Source: Lithobates sylvaticus (Eukaryota; Chordata; Amphibia; Anura; Ranidae). From it: DNA of 64,000 bases. Where the stretch lies: positions 237,541,713 to 237,605,712 of the forward strand of contig CM053027.1 of the NCBI GenBank assembly GCA_028564925.1, in the 5' to 3' direction. Positions 1 to 12,201 of the stretch are shown piece by piece (the first letter of the stretch is position 1; each line of letters opens with the position of its first letter). The notes under the pieces were generated by a model. The model saw only the letters and a list, made by a program, of their open reading frames with translations. It was not told the DNA's origin and did not search any database. A program made the position numbers and the translations under genes.

Positions 1-1026
1 TGATGTTCACCTGTGTGCAATCTAAGTGTCACATGATCTGTCATTACATATACACACCTTTTTGAAAGGCCCCAGAGGCTGCAACACCTAAGCAAGAGGC
101 ACCACTAATCAAACACTGCCATGAAGACCAAGGAACTCTCCAAACAAGTAAGGGACAATGTTGTTGGGAAGTACAAGAAAGGGTTAGGTTATAAAAAAAA
201 TATCCAAATCTTTGATGATCCCTAGGAGCACCATCAAATCTATCATAACCAAATGGAAAGAACATGGCACAACAGCAAACCTGCCAAGAGACGACTGCAC
301 ACCAAAACTCACGGACCAGGACAAGGAGGGCATTAATCAGAGAGGCAGCATAGAGACCTAAGGTAACCCTGGAGGAGCTGCAGAGTTCCACAGAAAAGAC
401 TGGAGTATCTGTACATAGGACGACAAAAAGCTGTACACTCCATAGAGTTGGGCTTTATGGCAGAGTGGCCAGAAGCAAACCATTACTTTCAGCAAAAAAC
501 AAAATGGCACGTTTGAGTTTGCGAAAAGACATGTGGGAGACTCCTAAAATGTATGGAGGAAGGTGCTCTGGTCTGATGAGACTAAAATTTAAAGTTTTGT
601 CCAAAAAATGCTATGTCTGGCACAAACCCAACACATCCCATCACCCAAAGAACACCATCCCCACAGTGAAACATGCTGGTGGTGGCAGCATCATGCTGTG
701 GGGATGTTTTTCAGCAGTCAGGACTGGGAAACTGGTCAGAGTTGAGGGAAAGATGGATGGTGCTAAATACAGGGATATTCCTGTACCACTCTGTGTGTGA
801 TTTGAGGCTAGGACGGAGGTTCACCTTCCAGCAGGACAATGACCCCAAACACACTGCTAAAGCAACACTTGAGTGGTTTAAGGGGAAACATGTAAATGTG
901 TTGGAATGGCCTGTCAAAGCCCAGACCTCAATCCAATAGAAAATCTGCAAACCATCCAACTTGAAGGAGCTGGAACAGTTTTGCAAGGAGGAATAATCCC
1001 AGTGGTAAGATGTGGCAAGCTCATAG
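1..1026 (+). mobile_element. Decayed Tc1-like DNA transposon, left part (Tc1-A)
   Basis: This is the 5' part of a Tc1/mariner transposon; its left terminal repeat runs off the window start. A start codon at 121 opens a peptide beginning MKTKELSKQVRDNVV, the usual Tc1 N-terminal DNA-binding start. The frame is soon broken by stops and shifts. Further on, the catalytic-core block [11 protein letters not shown] is readable near 830-860, and the region that should read PDLNPIEN (near 915-945) is frameshifted. The copy is therefore dead. It is cut at about 1026 by a minus-strand CR1 LINE, and its right end resumes at 4353, where the sequence matches the expected continuation of the transposase C-terminus. 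Family assignment is from recalled Tc1 protein motifs. Confidence 0.85.
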
Positions 1027-4000
1027 TTACATAGTTAGCTAGGCCGAAAAAAGACACAAGTCCATCCAGTTCAACCATAAAAAAAAAAAGAAAAATAAAT
1101 AAAAATAAAAAATATCGTACAATCCAATAAACCCCATATTATACCCACAGTTGATCCAGAGGAAGGCAAAAAAAAAACCCAAAAGAGCATGCTCCAATCT
1201 GCTACAGCAGGGGAAAAAAAATCCCTTCCTGATCCCCCCGAGAGGCAATCGGATTTTCCCTGGATCAACTTTACCTATAAATGTCAGTACCCAGTTATAT
1301 TATGTACATTTAGGAAAGTATCCAGGCCTTTCTTAAAGCAATCTACTGAGTTAGCCAGAACCACCTCTGCAGGGAGTATATTCCACATTTTCACAGCTCT
1401 TACTGTGAAGAAACCTTTCCGTATTTGGAGATGAAATCTCTTTTCCTCTAGACGTAAAGAGTGCCCCCTTGTCCTCTGTGTTGACCGTAAAGTGAATAAC
1501 TCAACACCAAGTTCACTATATGGACCCCTTATATATTTGTACATGTTGATCATATCCCCCCTTATTCTCCTCTTCTCAAGGGTGAATAAATTCAGTTCCT
1601 CTAATCTTTCCTCATAGCTGAGCTCCTCCATGCCTCTTATCAGTCTGGTTGCCCTTCTCTGCACTTTCTCCAGTTCCCCGATATCCTTTTTGAGAACTGG
1701 TGCCCAAAACTGAACTGCATATTCCAGATGAGGTCTTACTAATGATTTGAACAGGGGCAAAATTATATCTCTCTCTCTGGAGTCCATACCTCTCTTAATA
1801 CAAGAAAGGACTTTGCTTGCTTTGGAAACCGCAGCTTGGCATTGCATGCTATTATTGAGCTTATGATCTACCAAAACCCCCAGATCCTTCTCCACTACGG
1901 ATTCCCCCAGTTGTACTCCCCCTAGCATGTATGATGCATGCATATTCTTAGCCCCCAAGTGCATAACTTTACATTTATCAACATTAAACCTCATCTGCCA
2001 CATAGTCGCCCAATTAGACAGAGCATTGATGTCGGCTTGTAAATTGGAGACCTCCTGTAAGGACGTTATTCCACTGCATAGCTTGGTGTCATCTGCAAAG
2101 ACAGAAACGTTACTTTTGATCCCAGACCCAATATCATTTATAAAGATATTAAAAAGTAAGGGTCCCAGCACTGAACCTTGGGGTACACCACTGATAACCT
2201 TAGACCATTCAGAGTAAGAATCATTAACCACAACTCTCTGAATTCTGTCTTTTAGCCAGTTTTCTATCCATTTACAAACCGATATTTCCAAGCCTGTAGA
2301 CCTTACCTTACACATGAGCCGTGTGTGGGGAACTGTATCGAACGCTTTTGCAAAATCCAAGTATACCACGTCCACCGCCACGCCTCTGTCCAAGGTTTTA
2401 CTTACCTCTTCATAAAAAGAAATCAGGTTTGTCTGACAACTTCTGTCTTTCATGAACCCATGCTGTCTGTTGCTTACAATGTTTTTTTCCAGCAAGAACA
2501 CGTCTATGTGGTCTTTTATTAATCTCTCCAGTATCTTCCCAACTATAGAAGTTAAACTAACAGGTCTATAGTTACATGGTAAAGACTTTGTTCCCTTTTT
2601 AAATATAGGCACCACGTTTGCCCTGCGCCAATCCAGTGGTACTATTCCTGTCATTAATGAGTCCCTAAAAATTAAATACAATGGTTTTGAAATTGCAGAG
2701 CTCAATTCTTTTAAGATCCGTGGGTGGATGCCATCTGGTCCAGGTGCTTTATCCACCTTTATTCTGTCTAAATATTTCTGGACCATATCACTTTTGAGCC
2801 ATTGTGGATCATTCGGGGCTGTGTCAATACCACCCCCATTATGGACATGAGCTCCCCCATGCTCCTTTGTATACACAGAGCTGAAGAAAGTATTTAATAA
2901 ATTAGCCTTCTCTTTGTCCCCTGTCACCCACTCTAGATTATTTTGTAAAGGGCCTACATGCTCAGACCTGACCTTTTTACTATTAATATATTTGAAGATT
3001 TTTTTGGGGTTTGTCCTACTATCTGTTGCAATCTGTCGTTCGTTTTGAATTTTTGCATCCTTGATTTCCTTTTTACATATTCTGTTAAATTCTTTGTAAC
3101 ATTTAAACAACACTAGTGTTCCTTCACTTTTTATATTTTTTAAAAGCTCTTTTCTTATTGTTCATAGCTTTTTTAACTTTGACCGTGAGCCACATAGGTT
3201 TTATTTTAAGCCTTTTAAACTTATTGCCCATGGGAATATACTTTGCAGTGAGGTCCCAGACAGTCTTTTTGAAGAATTCCCATTTCTGTTCTGTGCTCAT
3301 TGATGCCAATATTCCCTCCCAGTCCAAGTCCTGGAGAGCAGCCCTCATCCTTGGAAAATTTGCTCTCTTGAAGTTGAGCGTTTTTATCTTTCCTGTATGT
3401 ATTTCTTGCTTACAGCTAACATCAAATGAAATCATGTTATGATCACTGTTACCCAGGTGTTCCTTTATCTGAACATTAGTAATAAGCTCTGCATGGTTTG
3501 AGATTACCAGATCCAGCAGAGCATCATTCCTGGTTGGGGCCTCAATAAACTGGACTGTAAAATTGTCCTGTAATAGGTTTATAAATTTTTGCCCTTTAAC
3601 TGTCCCAGCAGTGCCATTACTCCAGTCAATTTCTGGGTAGTTAAAATCCCCCATTATTATCACCGTCCCAGCCCTTGCAGCCCTTTCCATCTGTGCAAGG
3701 AGCTGAGTCTCCACCTCCTCGTGAACATTGGGTGGTCTATAACAAACCCCAATGATTAACTTAGAACTACGCACATCTATATGCAGTTCCACCCATAATG
3801 CTTCAGACTCATCACACTCTCCATCAACCAGGTCCTCTTTCACGCTTGCTTTGAGATCACTTCTCACATAGAGACAGACCCCTCCACCTTTCCTATTTAC
3901 TCTGTCTCTCCGAAAGAGTGCATAGCCAGGAATATTAATAGCCCAGTCATGTGAAGATTGAAGCCAAGTTTCAGCAATACCAATTACATCAGAGCTTCCA

Positions 4001-4352
4001 ACTCACCTATTTTGCTTGGCAGACTTCTGGCATTGGTGAACAAACACTTTAATGCATTACTACATTTTGCTCTGGTGTTTTTCATATCATTTTTAGTAGT
4101 ACAGATGGCACTATAGTTTCCAATGGCAGTTTGCAACATGGGAAATGTCCTGTCACCTGCCATAACCCTCCCCCCATCTATTCCCATTCCACCTCCATTA
4201 ATGTCAGACCCCTAGCTAACCTGTCTGCCCGATGTAATTCTAGTTCACCCTCCCCCTCAATCCTAGTTTAAATACTCCTCCAGCCTTCCCATAAACCTCT
4301 TCCCCAGCACAGCAGACCCCCTTCCATTCAAGTGCAAACCGTCATTAGCATT
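1027..4352 (-). mobile_element. CR1 LINE, nearly full ORF2, inserted in Tc1-A
   Basis: This minus-strand non-LTR retrotransposon has its 3' end at about 1027 (catagttacatagtt, the complement of the short terminal repeat typical of CR1) and its upstream end near 4352. It splits the Tc1-A transposase. The LINE encodes an apurinic-type endonuclease followed by reverse transcriptase and has a 3' UTR of about 250 bp. Only two frame breaks interrupt ORF2, so it is fairly young, although there is no sign of an ORF1. The 5' limit was set by where the Tc1 reading resumes (agacttatccaaag). No clear target-site duplication was seen. Confidence 0.9.
1284..4187 (-). pseudogene. CR1 ORF2: endonuclease-reverse transcriptase, two frame breaks
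   Basis: ORF2 copies the element's RNA into nicked chromosomal DNA. Reading from 4187 downward, the endonuclease starts with KCLFTNARSLPSK. A small deletion near 4000 shifts the frame before DVIGIAETW. The endonuclease continues through GDFNYPEIDW and SNHAELITN to 3124. A one-base shift near 3120 then leads into a 609-residue open frame (3113-1284). That frame carries the RT motifs APGPDGIHP (residues 123-131), DFAKAFDTVPH (253-263), GVPQGSVLGPLLFN (309-322) and the catalytic FADD (339-342, about 2088-2099). The C-terminal block HLEYAVQFWAP and the ending NVHNITGY are typical of CR1. It cannot make a full protein as it stands. Confidence 0.92.
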
Positions 4353-4628
4353 AGACTTATCCAAAGTGACTTGGAGCTGTGATAGCCACAAAAGGTGGGT
4401 CTACAAAGTATTGACTTTAGGGTGGTGAATATATAAGCACATTGACCTTTTCTGTTATTTTGTCCTATTTTGCTTCACATTAAAAAAAAAAAAAAAAATC
4501 TTCAAAGTTGTGGTAATTTTCTGTAAATGAAATGATGCAAATCCTCAAACAATCCATGTTATATCCAGGTTGTGAGGCAACAAAACACGAAAAATGCCAA
4601 GGGGGTGAATACTTTTGCAAGGCACTAT
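4353..4628 (+). mobile_element. Tc1-A, right part with terminal repeat
   Basis: This is the continuation of the Tc1 copy that starts at 1. It opens with the last transposase codons (the segment around agctgtgatagcc followed by AAAGGTGGG) and runs through an A-rich 3' region into a right terminal repeat ending gggggtgaatacttttgcaa then ggcacta near 4627. That terminal sequence is the familiar end of a Tc1 lineage in fish and frogs. Joined across the CR1, the two halves make one element of about 1.3 kb. Confidence 0.82.
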
Positions 4629-5859
4629 AGTTGTCACTGGGAGGGTAGGCCAGATGGGGGTGAGCAGCAGTGGGCAGATTAGAAAAACTGCTATTGGAAT
4701 GAATAGCAACAATGGATCCGCCCACTGCCATGCACTGTCAATCAAACGTGCAGCGGACCTGATGGGGAACTAATCTCTCTGTTCTCCCATCAGGCCCTAC
4801 CCACCTTTAGTATAAAAACCCTCAGCCATATGCCTATAAGTGTGACAAGAACAGTACTCAGAGAGGGAGAGAAGGAGTGTGTTGGGGAAGGAATGTGCAG
4901 TGTGGGCACGCCTTCCCCAGTGCAGCCATGGACAAATTCATTAACCTATCTGTGACAGGTACATGAATTGTGTACAAGCACTGACTCTTTCGGTGCTGCG
5001 CCCCGATGGAATTCTAATGGTTGTCTATGATACCGTTTATGAATTCCCCTGACTATGTTTTGTCTGCATTAAAGTTCCTTACCTGCCTGTACAACCTGTA
5101 CACTAAGCAGTGCATGCGCAGCTTAGTGTACATTTTGAGCATTGCTGAAGTGAATGAACTCCCGAACATGCACAGGGGTGACATCTTCTCGGCCTGGCCA
5201 ATGAAAATGGCCAAAGATAGGCACCTGGAAGGACCAGTATCGGCCGTCAGGGAGCTCCTGGACACCACAGTGCTGGAGAGAAGGTGAGTATAGTTCCCGC
5301 TGATTTGCTGGCTGTAAACATAATACAGATTTTTTTTTTAAATATAGCAATGTTTACATACAAGAGAAATTCTAAATGGTTCTCACATCCACGGCAACCA
5401 GTTTACTTTAGTCCTCCCCACAGGCGTGTAGGAGGACAGAGGAGGGAGAATAGGTTTATTTATAGAAGCAGCGGCAGGGAGAAAAATCTGACAGAGGAAG
5501 TTTCACATCCCGGCTTGAGGTGCAATCTCAAAACAGTATGGCAAATGAAAGATAATCACTGCCTTTTTACCCTGTTAACCCATTTTGTACAAATGTTGAA
5601 TCAATTATTAAAAGTGTAGAACACACAGTTTGTAAATAATGATCATAGTAAATGTATACTGAGCAAAGGTGTAAATAAAACCACCAGGACCCTAGTGCAG
5701 ATTTTAAGGAACATCTATTATGAAAAATAGTGTGTCTAAATAGCTGTGTGCAATGAATACATGCACTAATAGTATTCACTATAATATATACCGGAAAATT
5801 GTTATCAGATACTTACCATAATTTTCCTTTCCTGGCTGATCCTCACAACAGCACACAGT
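4629..5859. other. Unassigned repeat-like sequence
   Basis: No gene recognised. 4640-4960 holds a GC-balanced stretch with a TATA-like agtataaaaaccc at 4819. 4970-5330 looks like a frog repeat ending in a splice-donor-like GGTGAGTA at 5283. From about 5795 to 5859 is the left part of another repeat that resumes at 8282 after the foldback element, as judged by continuous text across that insertion. Short open frames here have no recognisable motifs. Confidence 0.4.
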
Positions 5860-8281
5860 GGGGCTGATTTACCAAGCATTTGCACCATGAGTTGCGGCGC
5901 ACGCCGCCGCGCAACAGCCGTTTTCGTATTCACAAAGCATTTGCGCCTGTAACACAGTGCAATTCCCCATTTACAATAGTGTAGCCGGCGCACAGGCGGC
6001 CGCAATCTGTGCGCCGCTATAGACCTGGCGCAAGCATTCTTTAACTCAGAAAATAAAAGAAGCTGGAAGTGGCGATATTATGGGGGTGATGTGGGTGATG
6101 TGATGAAGTATAGATACGACTGTCCAACTAACAAATATGCCCAAAATAGAACCGAAAACAAACTTTATCTGAGCAGGCTTGCTGCGCCTGCAAGTGCACT
6201 TGTAACTACGCTAGGTCAATTTATGTACTGCGCATGCGCGAGCGGCATTTGCGCCCGTTCATGTGCTCTGGTTCACTGCGCCGCCAAAATCTTAGTAAAT
6301 GTCAAGCCACGTAGGTTCATTTGCATAAGTTGCGTTGGTTCACTTCTATGGGTTTTTTAAAGGCTATTTGAACACAGGTCATGTTAGCATTAAGAAATTT
6401 AAAAAAATAAAAAATGAAAAAAAAATGGGGTGGGGGTCCCCCTCAAAATCCATACCAGGCCCTTCAGGTCTGGCATGGATTTTAAGTGGAACCCCCGCGC
6501 CAAAAGAAATGGCGTGGGGGTCTCCCTCAAAATCCATACCAGACACTTCAGGTCTGGCATGGATTTTAAGGGGAACCCTGCGCCAAAAAAAAATCCATAC
6601 CAGACCCTTATCCGAGCATGCAACCTGGCAGGCCGCAGGAAAAGAGGGGGGACGAGAGAGCGCCCCCCTCCTGAACCATACCAGGCCACATGCCCTCAAC
6701 ATTGGGAGGATGCTTTGGGGTCCCCCCCAAAGCACCTTGTCCCCATGTTGATGAGGACAAGGGCCTCATCCCCACAACCCTGGCTGTTGGTTGTGGGGGT
6801 CTGCGGGCGGGGGGGCCTCCCCCCGTGTGAAATGGTAAGGGGGTACAAAAGTACCCCTACCATTTTACCAAAAAAGGTGACAAAAGAGTTAAAAATTACA
6901 GGAGACGGTCTTTGACAATTCCTTTATTAAAGTCTTCTTTCTTCTGGTCTTCTTCCTTTCTTCATCCTTCAGTTTCTTCATCTTCTTCTTCCATATTCTT
7001 CTTCATCTTCTTCCTCTGATCTGCTTCTTGCTCCGGTGTTCTCGTCCGGCATCTTTCTAACCAGCGTCTCTTCTTCTTTATTGGGCCGCTCCGCGCAATG
7101 GGAGGCTCCCGCTGTGTGATGCTTCTCTTCTTCTGACAGGTCTTATATAACGGAGGCCGGGGCCACTCGGTGACCCTGCCCCCCTCTGACGCACGGTTCC
7201 ATGCATCAGAGGGGGGCGGGGTCACCAAGTGGCCCCAGCCTCCGTTATATAAGACCTGTTAGAAGAAGAGAAGCATCACACAGCGGGAGCCTCCCATTGT
7301 GCGAAGCGGCCCAATAAAGAAGAAGAGACGCCGTGGAGGAAGATGCCGGACGAGAACACAGGAGCAAGAAGTGGATCGGAGGAAGAAGAAGATGAAGAAG
7401 AAGAAGAGAAGCGTCACACAGCGGGAGCCTCCCATTGCGCGGGGAAGATGGAGGAAGAAGATAAAGAAACCGAAGGATGAAGAAAGGAAGAAGACCAGAA
7501 GAAAGAAGACTTGTCTCCTGTCATTTTTAACTCTTTTGTCACCTTTTTTGGTGAAATGGTAGGGGTACAAGTACCCCCTTACCATTTCACACAGGGGGGG
7601 GGGACCGGGATCTGGGGGTCCCCTTGTTAAAGGGGGTTCCAGATTCCGATAAGTCCCCCGCCCGCAGACCCCCACAACCAACGGCCAGGGTTGTGGGGAT
7701 GAGGCCCTTGTCCTCATCAACATGGGGACAAGGTGCTTTGGGGGGGACCCCAAAGCATCCTCCCAATGTTGAGGGCATGTAGCCTGGTATGGTTCAGGAG
7801 GGGGTGCGCTCTCTTGTCCCCCCTCTTTTCCTGCGGCCTGCTAGGTTGCGTTCTTGGATAAGGGTCTGGTATGGATTTTGAGGGGGACCCCCACGCCATT
7901 TTTTTTTTTGGCTTGGGGTTCCCCTTAATATACATACCAGACCTGAAGGGCCTGGTATGCTCTTGGAGGGGAACCCATGCCGTTTTTTTCTTTTTAAATT
8001 TAAGTCGCCTGGCCTGGGGGCGACTTAAAGTCGTGTTGTAAGTCGCGCTGGAAGTCGTGTTGTAAAGTCGCCCTAGGTCGTGTTGTAAGTCACGCTGAAA
8101 GTCTTATTGCCCGTGTGTGAATGGACTGTTAATGATAATGGCGTGTGCTATTCGCGGTGTGTCGGTATATTATGTGTTGCGCTTATGTGTGCACCTGTTC
8201 ATACGCTCAAGTAATAATTTATCTGGTGCACTAATTGTGGTATGAACCGGCGCAGCGCATTCATCTTGGTAAATCAGCCCC
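5860..8281. mobile_element. Foldback DNA element, shell 1, with palindromic module 1
   Basis: A 2.4-kb element bounded by inverted ends GGGGCTGATTTACCAAG (5860) and TTGGTAAATCAGCCCC (ending 8281). The outer arms (5860-6420 and 7990-8281) differ from each other and hold short GCGC-rich repeats. The inner part (6424-7990) is a long imperfect palindrome centred near 7199. No transposase is visible, so it is non-autonomous and its superfamily is unknown. Repeats with this style of inner sequence occur twice more in the window, inside different outer shells. Confidence 0.75.
6424..7990. repeat. Palindromic module 1 with promoter-like centre
   Basis: A long inverted repeat with arms of about 770 bp. 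From outside inward, each arm has a block reading gggggtccccctc then atccataccaga, a block near ccttgtccccatgttgatga, a block with two runs of CCCC around gtac, a purine-rich GAAGAA tract, then a TATA-like TTATATAA (7143-7150 and 7245-7252) and a GC box (7173-7186 and 7211-7221) beside the axis. The left arm has AATAAA on the minus strand at 6923-6928, beyond the purine tract. A 45-codon acidic open frame starting MPDENTGARSGSEEEE lies in the right arm, but only its first residues recur in related arms, so coding is doubtful. Confidence 0.8.
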
Positions 8282-9805
8282 AATGGGTTAATGCCTCCCC
8301 TGGAACCCACAGGACCACCTCTTCCTAGCTAAATAAAAGACAGCCTCTCGCCAACTGAAGTATTCAATAACCTAGCCTGCGACAGGCCACTAGGGAGGGA
8401 GTCCTGTGCTGACGTGAAGATGACAGGTGGCACTAACAGGAAAAGACTCTTGGTGCCCCCTTGGCAGGCAATGTAGGCTACTGCTGTCTTAATTCCAATC
8501 ATCAACTTCATTCAGGGCCCTTGGAGGAAGATCCTTAAAGGCTTGTAATGCTAGATAAAACTGACCTCCATTTAAGACAGAGCATCTACGTTCCACCAGG
8601 CTCCAATGGCCTTTCACCTGTCTCCTCAGACTGGAGACAGACTGGCATCCGACATCAGAATTAATACATCTCCTGGGCTGAGAGTCACACCCCAAAAGAG
8701 GCACACTGGTGAAAGTATAAGTCAGCCAGGTCGATTGACACTAACCGGTCATCATGCTAAACTATCGCCATGACTGTCTGCACGGACTCCATATTGAAAC
8801 TTTTGGTGTGTATGTTCGATTTCTTCAATCCGAAACAGTAGGGAAAGCTCCTGATGCCTTGGGTACTAGAAAGAATGTGGTGAAACCCCCACATTCTGTT
8901 CTTCTGGCTGCACCAGCACTATGGACTTGTTGCAGTATAATTCTTATATATAATCTTGCAATAATTCTTTCTTCTTGAGATCTGTTGTTCATTAATGAAA
9001 GGATTCAATGGTTGAATCCTCTGTTGTACTCCCACCCCGTCTTTGATGTTTGTCACCCAAACCGTCCAAAAGAAGACTATGCTGGCTCCCACTGGAAGAG
9101 ACTGCTTGGGCACACTTTCAAAAGTCTTTCCAGAATCCTAGCAGCCTGCTCTGGATTTGATTTCATGTAAAAAGGAACTTTGATACAATTTGGCCTCCTG
9201 AACCCTTCTAAAGTTCGATCAGCTTGAGCGAAAATACAGCTGCTTCCTCTTATTATATTACATTTTGGGGAATGTTACATAGGACTTGTGTGGAAGCCTC
9301 CAGTGGTGCAACCACACAGCTCTCGTGCCTGTGACTGAATGCGTCAGCCCTCGTACTAGGTCTATTGAAGCCTCTGCCAAAAGGCAGCTGCTAGGTTCAA
9401 GTCCTCCGGAACCATGGCAACTCCTGCAGGTTCCACTTTGAATTAAAGGTCATTTCTTTATCTTGCAAACATCGCAGTTAACACTATTGCTGGTCAAACA
9501 GGCAAAAACCTGCCATAATATAGATTCTCTACAAGTCTGAGTGATAAATTCACCACAATTTCTGAGTTGAAGAGGTCTTTCTGCGTGCACATTTTTGAAG
9601 TATTCTGGTTACAGATGCGTTCCATACAGAAAAAATGCAACATGTTCTAGTTTAGTCAACTGTACTGGAACACACTGCACTGGTGTGAAGTAGGCCATTG
9701 GAATTCATGGTAAATACTGTTCATGCATTTTTGACTCATAAAATAAATGAATAAAAACGCATTGGACTGCTTCTGATGTAAACCAGCCTTAAGTCCAGCC
9801 TTAAG
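8282..9805. other. Unassigned; right flank of split repeat, then no recognisable feature
   Basis: 8282 to about 8480 continues the repeat interrupted by shell 1. From there to 9805 I see no coding signature, RNA gene or clean terminal repeat. It may be intronic or intergenic sequence. A tandem doublet of ccagccttaag lies at 9783-9805, just before the LINE poly(T). Confidence 0.35.
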
Positions 9806-10955
9806 TTTTTTTTTTAATTTATAACAGGAACAGGGCCCATTCGGGCCGATACATTACAAAGTAATACTATTGTCAAGGAATACAACTTATTCAAAACAGT
9901 CAGAATTGTACAGGGTCTTTAAAATACAGGGTTTAACCATATCCGAGAGTGGCTGAACAGAAAAGGGTCACACTCTGTGACGGGTTGTCACATGTGTGTG
10001 GGATAATGTTGGTTTCATATGTTCCCTTTGATGTCTCTGATTCTATTCCAGTGGCTTGTTCTTTCCCAGGCGTATAGTTCTAGCTACTGGTTCCCTTTCC
10101 TTAGTAAGAGTGTTTGTGTATGGGATTGTTGCGTTGTGTAATATCGGGTCCTGTGCCCAGTTCCTCGGTTTTTCCTGTTTATGTTGGAAAAAAGATGGAA
10201 AATAGAGAATAAAGAAAAGCCCCACAGTTTGGGGTGAGATTGGTTAGAAGGGGATTATTAGAATAGAGAATGACAGAGAAACAGAAGAGAGGGGGGGAAA
10301 CAGAGGTGGAAAGGTGGATTTGGTGGTGGGGGGAATAGGAGGGGTATGGGGGTGTTGGGACCCACAGACATGGGTCACCAGTAGATCAGACGTGTGTGTC
10401 AGAGGAGACTAGCGGTGGCGGAGTGTAACTCTGTGCATCTGTTGTGGTTCCCCTCAGCTCCTGGCTTTTGGCTGAGTAGATGAAGTTGATCCACAACTGC
10501 CTGGTGTTAGAGAATGTTTCTTGTCTATGTTGCGCTGTGAGGATAAGGTCCTCCATACATCTTATTTCCTCCACTCTAGTTATCCATGAGGCTATGGTAG
10601 GTGGACTTGTGGACTTCCACATTATCGGTATACAGGCCTTGGCTGCATCTAGTAAGTGTCTAATTACCGACTTTTTGTATGTTTTTTCCGGAGTGTCTGA
10701 TGCGTGGAATAGAAAGAAAGCGGGGTATGCTGGTATGGGGCGGTCTGTGAATTTTTGGGTAATCTCTCGCACCACTTTTCAAAGTGGTTTAGTATTGGGC
10801 AGGACCAGAATATGTGCAACAGTGTTCCCTTATCTGCTCGACAACGCCAGCAAAGGTCCGGCGTCGCCGGGAAGAATCTGTGTAGCAGCTCTGGGGTTCT
10901 GTACCATCTCGACAGGAGTTTGTAGTTGGTCTTTAAGTCCACTTTTCAATCCATA
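9806..10955 (-). mobile_element. Tx1/L1-type LINE, 5'-truncated 3' fragment
   Basis: A minus-strand LINE tail, with its poly(A) shown as T at 9806-9815 and its truncation point near 10955. It encodes the C-terminus of ORF2, read as two frames with one shift near 10775. The first has YKLLSRWYRTPELLHR and the zinc-knuckle-like block CWRCRADKGTLLHIFWSC (C-x2-C-x8-H-x4-C), a hallmark of the L1/Tx1 ORF2 end. The second continues VREITQKFTDRPIPAYPAFF. About 570 bp of 3' UTR follow. No endonuclease or RT core remains. Confidence 0.85.
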
Positions 10956-12046
10956 GGATCCGTAAAGGTATTGAAAGGCAAAGACACTTGCTTACCAGAC
11001 GCTGTAGGGCCCTATCCAATCCTGGAAGAGTATTGCTTAAACATGCATCAGCCAACTTCATTGGGTAAAGCTTAGAGAACTTTTACTGTAAACTGATCTT
11101 CTTATCAGATCTCTCCAGTTCTTCATCAATAAGCTTTTAACTGTCATTATGGGAAAAGAAGGCCCTCCCCTTTTCACATTTATAAATATCTGCATGCTTT
11201 TTGCGATGGTTGGGTACTAAAGGGACCAATGAGATTGACATTAAAATTATGCTTTTTTTTTTTTTTTTTTTCTCTCTTGCTTGTGTCATGGGTTTTTTTC
11301 TTTCATGCATGTGGCATGGATATTTGTTGCATACTTTGCGCTACAGCCTTCTAAATTTAGGTTTTGATATTTGTGCATTTGCAACCTTATCCATCGTCAC
11401 CTGAGTCAATCCACGCAAAATAATTTCCTGTCACTGCAGACTCCATGCAGGTTCAACATGCACCCTGGGCAAGGCATTTCCTATTGCACTGATATAAATG
11501 CATGTGAGCTATTGTCACTTGAGCTGCTTGAGGAGCATGAAAGCTACCCTGTGCGGGAATATGAGGAATGCAGATGGTCCTGGTCAGGAGATGACCAGTG
11601 GCGGGTCTTATGTTTTCTGGAGTGTTTGCGTTTTATGGCTTCTGCTTCTAAAATAATGCAAAACACCATACTTTGCATTCCTTGAGCACTATTTTAAAAA
11701 CATGTCCCATGTTGTGCCCTTGTACCTTTTCCTAGTCTTCTGTGCCACTGACAGGTGTGGTGAGCTAATATCTGCACAAAAAATATGGAGAATGTCATAA
11801 TTCTTTCACCAAGAAAAGCAGGTATATTATCCCTTTAAGACCCAACTGCTTTCATCCACTTCCTTCATAGTACTAGCCATAGTAGCTGAGGTTTACTACT
11901 CTAGCTATGAATGCTCATGTATCCCTGGTAGTGTTCAAGTTTGTCCCAACTGTTGTTGCATGTAAATGCACCAAAGAAAAAGAAAAAAGGAAGAAATAGG
12001 TGATTAAAAAAAAACATATTCACAGTACTATTGTTAAATACATTAC
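10956..12046. other. Unassigned; no gene seen
   Basis: There are no motifs in any frame that I can name. A T-run sits at 11250-11270. A 104-codon open frame at 11371-11685 has ordinary composition and no recognisable family. It may be intronic sequence of the gene to which the candidate exon downstream belongs. Confidence 0.3.
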
Positions 12047-12201
12047 CTCCATCAGAATACAATAAGGAGCTCTTACAGTGATCGTTGAAGCAGGAGCAGC
12101 AAAGTTGAGCTTTTGGTTACAGATTGGCACTTTGGATTTTAAAGTGACAGCCAGTCCTGGTGCCATGGTCATATTAACTGAAGTCCTCAGTTGTATATTC
12201 T
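12047..12201 (-). CDS. Possible host exon (51 codons) with splice sites
   Basis: On the minus strand a pyrimidine-rich tract ending tttcatag precedes 12201, and GGAG/GTAATG marks a donor after 12047. A branch-like cactaat lies about 30 bases upstream of the acceptor. Of the three frames only one is open across the whole 155 nt (two leading bases, then 51 codons). It reads NIQLRTSVNMTMAPGLAVTL at its start and ITVRAPYCILME at its end. The PGLAVTL pattern resembles beta-sandwich (ASH/MSP-like) domains of ciliary proteins, but I cannot name the gene. An open frame of this length could arise by chance almost one time in ten, so this is a lead only. Confidence 0.33.

Noticed and set aside
5021-5287. 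An 88-codon frame ending at a GGTGAGTA donor-like site as an exon
   Set aside because: The frame has no recognisable family and the surrounding text resembles a dispersed frog repeat; no convincing acceptor was found.
7259-7753. Lys/Arg-rich and Phe-rich open frames in the palindromic modules
   Set aside because: They arise from GAAGAA tracts and their complement. The peptides are not conserved between modules except for a few residues after one ATG.
6424-7990. Palindromic module as a viral origin or hairpin telomere
   Set aside because: No replication protein or capsid gene is nearby, and the module is embedded in transposon ends.
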